From: Plazaster borealis
Taxonomy: Eukaryota > Echinodermata > Asteroidea > Forcipulatida > Labidiasteridae
Length of the DNA stretch: 64,000 nucleotides
NCBI GenBank assembly: GCA_021014325.1
Contig: CM037463.1
Coordinates: 6,207,001 to 6,271,000 of the forward strand
Direction of reading: 5' to 3'
The notes below the pieces were generated by a model. The model was not told the origin of the DNA. It was given only the letters and a program-made list of their open reading frames with translations, and ran no database searches. Below are positions 29,901 through 38,441 of this stretch, one piece after another (within the stretch, counting starts at the first letter, position 1; each line of letters begins with the position of its first letter). The position numbers and the translations under genes are program-made.

Positions 29901-32900
29901 GAAGCTTTCTGGTAGAAATGCTTAGGCGGTTAGGGTTAATTTGTGAAATTTGAATGAAAGGGTCACTATTTAGAGACGGGACACATTTCTTTTTACCACA
30001 GACATTGACAACAATTTTACATTGGTGGCCTCCCAATTTTGTCAATATCTTTGTTTGAGGGTACCAGTCAGAAGCCACAAAACCTTCAATGACCTGAAAC
30101 TGCTGTATAACCGGAGATCACACACCATTTGGTTATTGACTAAATAGGGAAACCGCCAACATTAGGCTAGACAGCTCAATTGGTAGAGCCCAAGACGTTC
30201 ATCCGGAGGTCCCAGGTTCAAATGCTGTTCTAATCAATTTGTCTTTGTTCACCCCAAAATTCAATTAAGTACAAGTAACAACAGCGGAAACAATTTAATG
30301 GAGCAAAAGCAAACAAAATATTGCATTTTTCCGTTTGAAACTTTGTAGTTAATCCACATTAATTTGAATAGTAATGCGTAATTTATGAAGCAATATTATG
30401 AGTTTACCTGTAGGCAACTGCCTCCCATGATGCGATTAGCCCCTCACACTGCGGTCTCTCAGGGTCACAGCTACAAACAAAAATGTATTCAATATGAAAG
30501 TTATAATCAGATTACTACTAAATATACTGCATCCTGCAGTCAATAACTTTTTACAGGTCAAATGTAAAATGTGCATCTTAAAAAGATTTGGAAGCTCAAT
30601 GCTTATAACACTGAACTATCCAGCCAGACCACTTGGAGTGTATTTTGACTGGTCCTCGGATGTTTTAACTGGCATTTGGCCAGTTGACCAATGTTAAGGG
30701 AGAACGCTGTTTAACAGCAGAGGTACAGCCAGTGCCGAAACTAGGGTAGAATTTTAGAGGGGCAAAAGGGGTGCACCATTTTCTTCTCGGGGAGCACTTC
30801 TAGCCAATTAAAACTGTAGTTTCCATTTGCACTTCTCTTAAACAAACCCCTTTTCAGTGCTCTTGTTATGCCATTTACTATTTTTATTAGATGATAATTT
30901 TAGAGTGTGAAAACAAATGCATTGTCTGCGTCGAAAAGTAGTCTTAAAATATTGAAATGATCACATTAAAGCTTATAGAAGGTAACATTTTACTCTGGGT
31001 ATTTTTAATCTCAAAATTCCAGACTTCAAATGGAATGGGGGGGGGCAACCCCCCTTAGTTAGCCACTGGGTATAGCATCGTTTCTCTTTAAAGAAAAGTT
31101 GAACTCTTAATTGTTAATGATTGAAGAGATAATCATACTTTGTTCAAACATAAATTACTAGCAAACAATAGTTCACAACAAAGCACCATAAAAAGAGACT
31201 TGTGTTAAAAGCACTACTTTATCTACAAATGCCCCCCAAAAATTACGAATTGAATAACTTGGGGCATGGCGTTGCTACTTACAACTGGACCAGCCAGTCT
31301 CCTGTGGTAGAGCCTGAAGATGCTTGGGTCAGATGCTCAAAATCGTCATCGTTGAGATATTTTCCCTGCACCTGCTTACTCTCACTAATCCACTCTAAAA
31401 TTTCCTCCGCTTCATTATGACCTGAAGACGGGCAAAAGAAAAATTCGGAGACGGGCATAAGGAAAGAACAGCATCATACAGGAAGTAGACAGAAAAAACG
31501 AGAAGGGACATTTTAGTAGGGGGGGAAAGTGGGCATATAAATTTATCGAAATTTGAAGGAATGAATACCTTTGAAGTGATGATAGAGGAAATAGATTTCA
31601 GAATATAGGATGAAAAAACAAAACAAAAAGGGGAAAGAAGAAGTAAAACAAGTAAAAGAAGAAAGGACAGGAGAGGGAAAAGTGCAGGGAAAGGTGTAGG
31701 GATGGAATGGCAGACAATGTGAACAGACAAAAAACTTTGTAGGTACATGTACACAAGCAATAGAAAACATCGTTTAGGTTGGGGAAAATTTGTTTCAAAC
31801 AATGAGACAATACAGTGTACACCTACAAGTACATATATACTTGACACAGATTTGCTCTTTCACCGCACTGTTCGCTTTGCCTACTTGTCACAAATAATTT
31901 AAATTATATTACAAATAAATACTTCTATTAATTTATGAAATGTAGGGGTACAGTTTTCTTGTTTTTGTGGTAAACTCAGTGTATGCGTCCTTCTGAATCT
32001 TGATTTCATTTTAAACTAAATTGCCTTTTGTCTTTTCCCTTGATTGCCTACACATTACAAATCCATTATTGATTGAATATAATGATGTTGGGTTAAATAT
32101 TGTGCACAGCAAGTATGTATTGTGCATTTAGAAATAATTCACCTTAGACCAAGGATTTATGTTTGTTTGTTTTGTTCTGAGCAACAGCTGTGTTTATGCA
32201 CAGCTGTTGAATGCAAACGTGTCGTATGTTAATTGGTGCACAGATTGATAGAGTAAACCCAATGGTACCATTATACGTTTCTCTGTTTATAGACCAGACA
32301 CTGATAATTGATTTCTCTGTGCTACAATGTATGAGTTGGAGTTGAGTCTATTGGTGATTCCCTCAGTACTCATGAAAGACTTCTTGATTTTTTCTTTTTG
32401 TATTTCTAATTTTACAATTTCATGAACTGCACACCTGTTCATAAAATATTTTGTGACGTTTTTCATTGGTTATATGGCTCTGCATCATGTGTACTAGTAG
32501 TCCTAATAGTAGCAGGGCTTGAAATAAACACTGGACCGCAGGCCCGAGGCCAGTGATTTCAGCATCGGGCCAGTACACTTTAAAATGAACAAGTCCGGTG
32601 GCCTTGTGTTTTTGAATAACACTTTACCTCATCTTTAATTAAAAAAATTATGTTCAAATGTTAACAGTGAGTCCCATTAATATCTTTCAATTCTATAGAG
32701 TACAAAGTATTACCCATAAGACAAGTACGATAAATCTTCTCTTAGTCCTTGCTCAATTAATAACAGTTTAATTGTGACACTTTTGATAATGATAATTAGC
32801 TTTGATAATTGCAAATTTCTAGATGAAGTGAAGAATACACACTGACCATGCAAAAATTAATAGTGACTACCAAGATTGAGGAGGGAGACAGAGTGTGCGG

Positions 32901-35900
32901 CAAAAAACATTACATGTCGTTCACACTGTACTACACTGAAACTTTGTTTAACAACCTTCAACAACCCCATCTATGAATCTTCAAACTAATTCTTATCCCC
33001 TTTTCCCTTCCGCTTGCAGATAGCATTTTTTTTCCCATTTTATTTGTTGTCATGACAACAATACCGCGTCTGGAGTTAGAATTTGTGCTTTGAATTCAAG
33101 AGTAAATTTACTGCACCCAATTGGTATCATTTATGTATAATCATCTTGAATATCATTTTCTATGCTTAAGTATCATTTAAGGCAAGGGGTCTGGATATGA
33201 GGTGTCCGGAATTGTTGGAGACAAAATAAAGTGTCCAAGTTAGTTACATCCAAAAATTTAGTATGTAAGTTGTATATCATTTTTTTGTTTAAGCCTCCCA
33301 ATACCCCAGACAGAACAGGTTGTCCTGCAGACTCAAAACAGGGATTCCAACAGACACTCCCTACAACCGGCCCCCCAGCTAGTAGTGTGATGGTTTAATC
33401 CTTTCTAGCAGTGCTCTGTACTAAAAAAAATTAATGGCATACATTTTAAGCTGTAAACTACTTCTTTTGTTTGTAAATATGTATATATGTATATATATTT
33501 TTGAGAAACAATTCATTCAAGGCATAAACAAGATCAAATATGACTACCCAAACTTTGTTTTGGCCCAAATGTAAACTTTCGCAGTTCACATGGTTTGGTG
33601 TAACCAGTGATACATTTATCCGTTTAAAGAAAAATTGAGAGGCCCTGCATCAACCAATCAATCAATCAATCAACATTGATTTCTATACATAAATCAAAAT
33701 AAACAACTTGATTAGTTAACAGAGACTGACACTGTATGGAGGCATGACCCATGAAAGCAAAGTTTGTAGGCTGGGATGCCTTATAGCCTACAAAACAAAA
33801 CAAAGATGGAAAGTAATAGCGAGTCAGAAAAATGGGCCGAATTTAATCGACAAATAATTTGTGTTTGGAAGATGTGTTATGTTATCATCCATAGGGAAGG
33901 TCAGTAGCGGTGTTCTGAACTCCTCATTTCTTAACAAACTTCTACTCCTCGTGAGGAGTCAGTGGAGAATTCAAAATCTTACACAAACACCTCCTTGACA
34001 TACCTTCATACAGTATGGGAATACGCTTTCTAAACAGGACCACCGCTGGGATTTTTCTAATATCAAAATGCCTCACAACATCCATGTCGTTGACAACAAC
34101 TGCTTTGATCTCTGAACTCTCTTTCAACAGCTCTGTGTTGACTCGGTTGAAAATGGGAGTAAAGTCTTTGCAGTTCTTGCATCCTGGACCAACTGTATGA
34201 AGAAACAAAATTAACGGGATGGGGGGATTGAGTAAAAGTCTTGAAATAACAGGAAGTACAACTAAAAATACCTCAACGAGTATGAACATTGAAGGAAAAA
34301 AAAAATCCAAATCATGTTTACCACGATACACAGATGTGTGTTAAAGGAAGGGTCATAGATTGGTTAATGACCATAAAATCTTACTTGGTGAAAAGCACTG
34401 CAGCTGCTGATAATATAAACTATTTTGAGAAAGGATTCCCTTTGAAGTAATTTGGTTTGAAATTGTTCACTCCAAAACATTTGAATCTGAGAAACGTTTA
34501 TATTGTTTCTCAGATTTCTGAGGGTTGGTGTTTGTTCACGAATGCTGCGGCCAGAGATGCGGTTGGTACCTGCTCTTACCTTGCTAATTGTGGATGGATT
34601 CGCCGTTCTTGTAAAAATACCACGACAGTTATTTGCTATTTTTTCAGCAAGCTTAAACAGTATTCCACTGAAACTTTCACATGTGACTTTTATTGTATCT
34701 TTCTTTATGATTTTGCCTTTAAATTAGCATTACATTGACAAAAAACAGTCTATGACCCTACCTTTAAGAACTGTAAATACTACGTACTTTCCCCGAGTCC
34801 TTTCGTAAACAAATCCACAGGCATAAATTACTCGAGTGGGATTCAAAGCCACAAATTTTGAATGGAAAAGTAATATGTCTATGGTCCCTGAAGTTTAGAT
34901 TAAATTTGTTTTCCCCCACAAAACTCGGGAAAGTACTGAGTAAGAGCATACAGTGCTTAACACAAATCGGTGTATGGGTAAACACAATAATATACAAATG
35001 ATGGATGCATTGTAGAATATAATCACGAGATGAAATCTTGACTATTCTATTTCGAGTGAAATGAAGCTGAGTGAAATAGAGAAAGCCAGATTTCACTGAG
35101 TGACTGATAATATATTTTGCGACAATGCACTTAAAAACAAAATGCGGTCAATATTATTTGTTTTATATTTAGATCCTTGACATTTGAATTTTGTTTACAA
35201 TAAACACAATAGATGCTGAAACTTGAGTTGCTTGACCAAAGCTGAAACTTCTAAAAACCCATTCTAAACAATGTGGTTGACTCTACTTGATGAGAACACC
35301 AACCTTGTGACACGACCTTGCCTCAATAGGATGAACGGGCAGGAATGATTATTTTGGAAATAAAACTGCGAAGTCCCTATCAATCCATTAGTCCCTATTG
35401 TATTGATTGGGGTGTCGCAGCACTAGACCTATACATGACAAAATAAAGGGTTACGCATGACGCGTACAAGTGTTCCACCAATCAAATAAGAAGGATCTGT
35501 GTGTGCGGTTTTAACACCGATGCAAATTTAACATCTACCTAGGCCGACTAAAAACCAAATAAAACAAATAACTTTAACGTAAAGTATATTAATTTGTGTC
35601 TACATATAGAGTCGTCCGTGTTATTTACGAGACAAGGTTTTTCAAGAGTTTTCGGGGGGTGTGGGGTGAACAAGTTGCTGTGTCTATTTTGTGTTTAATG
35701 TTGAACATTTTCCAATGACAAGGATCTATGAATTTCTTGTGTACATTGTGCAGAATATACTCTGTTAAATATGGCTTTTCCATTTCACAAGGTTTCGCCT
35801 CGTGAAATCGAATAGTCCGAGATTTCACCTCGTGATTACATTCTGCGACAATGCATTCACATGCAAAAATGTAAAGCAAGTTGTTTTAAGGAGTTCATGG

Positions 35901-36181
35901 TTGTAAATGTAGTCAGTTAAAAAAGGACTTCAAATTACAAAAAAGCAAAGCGAATAAGAACAGAAGAAAAACAACAAATTATTTATAATTATATACCGGA
36001 AATGACATTTTGACACATTACCAAAATTGACAAGAAGCAAATCTCCCGTGTCAACCCTCTGTTGAAAAGTCTCCTTTGATATCTCAGAGGAGGGTTCGAT
36101 ATCCTCTGAAACAGTTGAGCTGCAAATGCTGAAGATTTGGAGTATGAACAACAATGTGAAAATACGATCAGAGAAAGCCAT
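20813..36181 (-). CDS. ER membrane thioredoxin/PDI-like protein, two thioredoxin folds, complete, 8 exons
   Basis: Minus-strand exons 36181-36022, 34192-34004, 31421-31283, 30470-30408, 29650-29549, 23012-22881, 22301-22265 and 20953-20813 join to 963 nt, 320 residues, all GT/AG and in frame. Order: signal peptide (1-22), first thioredoxin fold (about 35-125) with redox motif C58-K-N-C61 after LLLVNFVGPG and cis-Pro102 in RKIPAVVLF; second thioredoxin fold (about 140-240) with WLVQF but C164-x6-C171 instead of CXXC, and cis-Pro214 in ERTPYVVF; transmembrane helix (about 281-299); short basic tail ending KKGV. KKXX at the extreme C-terminus is the COPI-dependent ER-retrieval signal, so the protein should be a type I ER resident with lumenal thioredoxin domains, like TMX/PDI family members. 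The canonical WCGHC is replaced, so reductase, isomerase or holdase activity is uncertain. I cannot name an exact orthologue. Confidence 0.92.
21200..22010. repeat. Tandem array of about 155-172 bp units (intron 7)
   Basis: Five imperfect units, each starting AAAAAGAATGCAAG (near 21203, 21370, 21542, 21697, 21858) and containing GAGGCTGAGCAATTTAGTAA and GAAGTCTGGTAGTGAGCAAG. Each unit is itself made of AAGT/GAGT/AAGC four-base words (GCAAGTAAGTGAGTAAGTAA). Degraded extensions run to about 22190. Long minus-strand open frames here (318 and 236 aa) are an effect of the repeat and not proteins. Confidence 0.88.
22265..22301 (-). CDS. Thioredoxin-TM gene exon 7 (37-nt exon)
   Basis: A very short exon, DDLTESIANKIK, after a strong poly-T TTTACAG acceptor, donor GTATGG. 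It fits the frame of both neighbours exactly. Confidence 0.82.
22570..22705 (+). repeat. MITE family D, right half only (intron 6)
   Basis: From TTTCTTGCAACTTCGATGACC to CCAAACATGTATGATGCCTT, matching the right half of the copy at 16737-17115. The left half is missing. Confidence 0.7.
22881..23012 (-). CDS. Thioredoxin-TM gene exon 6
   Basis: 132 nt, IKDEKMYKLHRK completes the second thioredoxin sheet; QLQNFMSVGYTG is the last helix. Donor GTAAGT. Confidence 0.9.
23290..28166. repeat. 4.9-kb minisatellite, 34-bp and 26-bp units (intron 5)
   Basis: Roughly 150 head-to-tail units of CACTGCAGAGAGTGGTACAA TGTCTGCACTGTGT (34 bp). A frequent 26-bp variant lacks 8 bases (TGTGTCAC) between two CACTG copies. 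Variant units include GTTCAAATG, TTGCACAATG, GAATGAAACAATG, and CTGTATACCTATAGAGAG; the last recurs with its neighbours at about 26435, 26633 and 27853, showing higher-order duplication. Neither 34 nor 26 is a multiple of three and the unit lacks forward stops, so very long open frames (up to 523 codons) appear in all three plus frames; on the minus strand they are broken by stops. It lies wholly inside intron 5 of the thioredoxin gene, antisense to its transcript. Confidence 0.97.
28167..29548. other. Remainder of intron 5
   Basis: Unique-looking AT-rich sequence between the minisatellite and exon 5. No further exon is needed, since exon 5 joins exon 6 in frame, and none is seen. Confidence 0.5.
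29549..29650 (-). CDS. Thioredoxin-TM gene exon 5
   Basis: 102 nt, LKGKINVATVDISKNPNLSK and ERTPYVV with the cis-proline. Acceptor TTATTCCAG, donor GTAAGT. It is followed by a 6.5-kb intron. Confidence 0.9.
29792..29898. repeat. 42-bp tandem repeat, about 2.6 copies (intron 4)
   Basis: CTGTTGGAGTATGATGGGTT GTGTACTGTTCCA... repeats with a 42-base period three times, the last copy partial. Very low divergence between copies suggests recent expansion. Confidence 0.9.
30151..30265 (+). repeat. tRNA-derived SINE copy 2 (intron 4)
   Basis: Same layout as the copy at 8701-8815: CCGCCAACATTAGGCTAGAC, then AGCTCAATTGGTAGAGC (box A), CATCCGGAGGT, box B GGTTCAAATGC, and the tail TTTGTCTTTGTTCACCCCAA. 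The anticodon region is diverged and cannot form a good stem. Confidence 0.72.
30408..30470 (-). CDS. Thioredoxin-TM gene exon 4 (second domain, CX6C)
   Basis: 63 nt, CDPERPQCEGLIASWEAVAY, the place where an active PDI would have its CXXC. Acceptor GTTTGTAG, donor GTAAAC. Confidence 0.9.
30730..31068. repeat. hAT-like MITE, 339 bp, 8-bp target duplication (intron 3)
   Basis: The left end is CAGTGCCGAAACTAGGG; the right end is the complement of CAGTGGCTAACTAAGGGGG. Flanking octamers GGTACAGC and GGTATAGC differ at one base, matching an 8-bp target duplication. The C-A-G-T-G ends plus 8-bp duplication are typical of hAT elements. No ORF, so non-autonomous. Confidence 0.75.
31283..31421 (-). 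CDS. Thioredoxin-TM gene exon 3 (interdomain linker)
   Basis: 139 nt, HNEAEEILEWISESK then an Asp/Ser-rich linker into GDWLVQ of the second domain. Acceptor TCTTCAG, donor GTAAGT. Confidence 0.9.
31422..34003. other. Intron 2 of the thioredoxin gene
   Basis: 2.6 kb with a purine-rich tract (about 31430-31790), a TATATGTATATATAT run near 33480 and an ATCA/AATC microsatellite near 33653-33672. Nothing coding. Confidence 0.5.
34004..34192 (-). CDS. Thioredoxin-TM gene exon 2 (CKNC active site)
   Basis: 189 nt. VGPGCKNCKDFTPIF active-site helix and KIPAVVLFR cis-proline strand. Acceptor CATACAG, donor GTATGT. Confidence 0.92.
34341..34767. repeat. MITE family E, copy 1 (intron 1)
   Basis: Ends TTAAAGGAAGGGTCATAGA and the complement TCTATGACCCTACCTTTAA. 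The interior shares CCAGAGATGCGGTTGGTACC with the copy at 59703-60114. Confidence 0.72.
34779..34980. repeat. MITE family H, copy 2 (intron 1)
   Basis: ACTACGTACTTTCCCCGAGT at the left and ACTCGGGAAAGTACTGAGTA plus AGTGCTTAACACAAATCGGT at the right, matching the foldback at 11107-11220. Further related blocks (CCGATGCAAATTTAACATCT) recur at 11247 and 35518, and GCGACAATGCA at 35119 and 35840, suggesting degraded copies through intron 1. Confidence 0.6.
36022..36181 (-). CDS. Thioredoxin-TM gene exon 1 (signal peptide)
   Basis: 160 nt from ATG 36181-36179. MAFSDRIFTLLFILQIFSIC is a clear signal peptide; ends DLLLVNF with one base of the next codon, donor GTAATG. Confidence 0.88.
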
Positions 36182-36503
36182 TTTACAGCAAATGATCGAG
36201 TCACTGGTTCAGTTTGTTGGTGAGTGTGAGTCTGTGGGTACGTCTACACAACAAGTGGCGAGTGTTGATGTTATGCTTTACATGCCAACTTTTTGCACAC
36301 GTGTCGTTTTGTAAAGCGCCCTCAATAGTTTACTTATAATAGCAAGTTTGTCAAAGGGGGCGCCGTTTGTCAAAATTCTTGTTCAGTGCATTTGTTTTCA
36401 TTTTTTTACCATGTGAACCATAGAAAGTGGTGCGAAAATTATTTTTAAGGTTTACTTACCAGTAAAGTATTTTTGTCCGTTTTTTAAAAAGTTGATAAAC
36501 ACG

Positions 36504-36850
36504 TTAACACGTTGACTGCCGTTCATAAATTCGTGGGGCGTTCCCATTTGCCAATCATCCAAGTGTGTGCACTTCCCATTTTGCCAAAAGCATCCAAGTG
36601 TGGTGCGCATGCGCGCATACCAAATAGTTTTGTGTCTACATGTTGTAGCATACAAATTCTAATGATATGTCCTAACCACTGCCAAAGCGTCTCACCACTG
36701 CCAGAAGCGTATGCGTTGCGTTCTCAGGGATGCCAGTGTATTCAATTCACTATACAAAAGCCTTTGATTCTCACGAGTATACTCGTAGATGGCAGAATCC
36801 GTTACACCTGTTATTACGAATATACTCGTAGGCGGCAGTCAACGTGTTAA
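36504..36850. repeat. piggyBac-like MITE with TTAA flanks
   Basis: TTAA at 36504-36507 and 36847-36850 flank perfect inverted ends CACGTTGACTGCC and GGCAGTCAACGTG. Two sub-terminal copies of ATACTCGTAG(A/G)(T/C)GGCAG near the right end look like sub-terminal direct repeats. TTAA target duplication is the piggyBac hallmark. No transposase. It lies about 320 bases upstream of the thioredoxin start codon. Confidence 0.75.
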
Positions 36851-37059
36851 ACATTGGCGTGTGGGGGCAGGGGCGACAAATGCCCTCCCGAATTCGGACA
36901 AATCAGTGGGGTAATTTTGGGCACAGCAAGTTAAACGAACATTAATTGTCCAGAGAAGGCACACCAAATATTTTTATCCAGTTTGATAAATATTGTTACT
37001 TGTGATTTTTATCAGTGTAAAATTCCTGGCAAATCGACCAGAAACAATACATTTCGTGG

Positions 37060-37375
37060 GTTTATAAACCATAAGATGCTTCAAAATCAGGGTTTAATTA
37101 AATGATGATTCAATTTTTGTGGTTTATAAACCATGATTTATAAACCATTTTTAACAATGGTGCTTCAATTCTCATGGTTTAATATAAACCATGACTAAAA
37201 AAACATGTTTTATAATGATTCGATGTTCATGATATAAACCATGTTTTATGGTGATTCAATTGTTTGTAATGGTTTATTATAAATCATGTTTTATGATAAT
37301 TCAATTTTCATGTTTTATGCAAAAACCATGATTTATAAATCCCAATGCATGTTCATGGTTTTTAAACAAAATAAA
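37060..37375. repeat. Tandem palindromic repeat with GGTTTATAAACC cores
   Basis: Five or six degenerate units of about 35-55 bases, each with GATTCAATTTTCATGGTTT-like sequence and a self-complementary GGTTTATAAACC or TTTATAAACCATGATTTATAAA core. Each unit can fold on itself and with its neighbours. Flanked by plain AT-rich DNA. Confidence 0.7.
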
Positions 37376-37726
37376 TTTGGCAACACTTTCTATAGTTTAC
37401 ATCTAATGTTATAAACCAAAAACATGTCCAAAATGCGCTGAACATTAATTTGATTGTCAAACGGCGCCCATAGGTGCCAGAGGCATTGTATTGATAGACG
37501 GCGGTTTCCCTGTGCCGCACTTTAATGCTATTACCGGTAACTGAAAATGATGTCCACGGTCATTATTTTTCAACTGTCATGCTCCAATAAATCAAATGAA
37601 AATCAACCTTCTTGGATTATCCAAGAGATCAATTGATTAACCAATGAACCCGTGGTCTCCAATTTAATTGACCGAGGAAGCCATCCGGTTCTTTTCTCTT
37701 CTTGGGGGTGACAGTGGTGGTCCTCT

Positions 37727-38069
37727 TTAAAGGTATTGTACACTTTTGGTAACAGCTCAAAATCAGTGTCCACATTTGTTGTGATTCAACATATGCATGA
37801 ACAAACAAACATGTGAAAGTTTGAGCTCAATTGGTCATCGAGGTCACGAGAAAATAGTGAAAAGAGACCTTATGTGTTTTCTTTTTTTTCTTCAAAATAT
37901 CGCGCGTGATAAAAACTATTGTTTTACTCATTTCTCAGAAACGATAGCATTTTAGGCAGAAATATTTTAAGGAACCCTTTCTACCATTACTTACTTAAAA
38001 TCATGTAAGTTATGTGTGAATCTGTGAAAATTGTGCTTTTCGATCTTACCAATAGTGTATATGGCCTAA
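37727..38069 (-). repeat. MITE family D-related copy, diverged
   Basis: TTAAAGGTATTGTACACTTT at the left; interior AGCTCAATTGGTCATCGAGG in reverse orientation relative to the 16737 copy; ends near CCTAAGG where the next copy starts. Confidence 0.65.
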
Positions 38070-38441
38070 GGCTCTGTACACGTTTGGTAATTACTCAAAA
38101 TATATATTAGCATAAAAACTGATTGGTAACGAGCAACAGAGAGCTGTTGATAGTATAAAACATTGTGAGAAATGACTCCCTCTGAAGTAACGTAGTTTTT
38201 GAGAAAGAGGTAATTTCTCACTTACTAAATAATAAAAGACTTCTTGCAAGAAGCCTTTTATTCCTATCTGAAAGCCCACAAATTTGTACAACAAGGGTGT
38301 TTTTTCTTTCATCATTTTCTTGCAACTTCGATGACCAATTGAGCCCAAATTTTCACAGGCTTGTTATTTTATGCATATGTTGGGACACACCAAGTGAGAA
38401 CACCGGTCTTTTACAATTACCAAATGTGTTCAGTGGCTTTA
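38068..38441 (+). repeat. MITE family D copy, abutting the previous one
   Basis: AAGGCTCTGTACACGTTTGG to CCAAATGTGTTCAGTGGCTTT. It matches the 16737 copy through the AAGAAG palindrome and the ACAACAAGGGTGTTTT block, in opposite orientation to its left neighbour. Confidence 0.78.

Noticed and set aside
34764..35096. 110-codon minus-strand open frame
   Set aside because: Lies in foldback element H within intron 1 of the thioredoxin gene.
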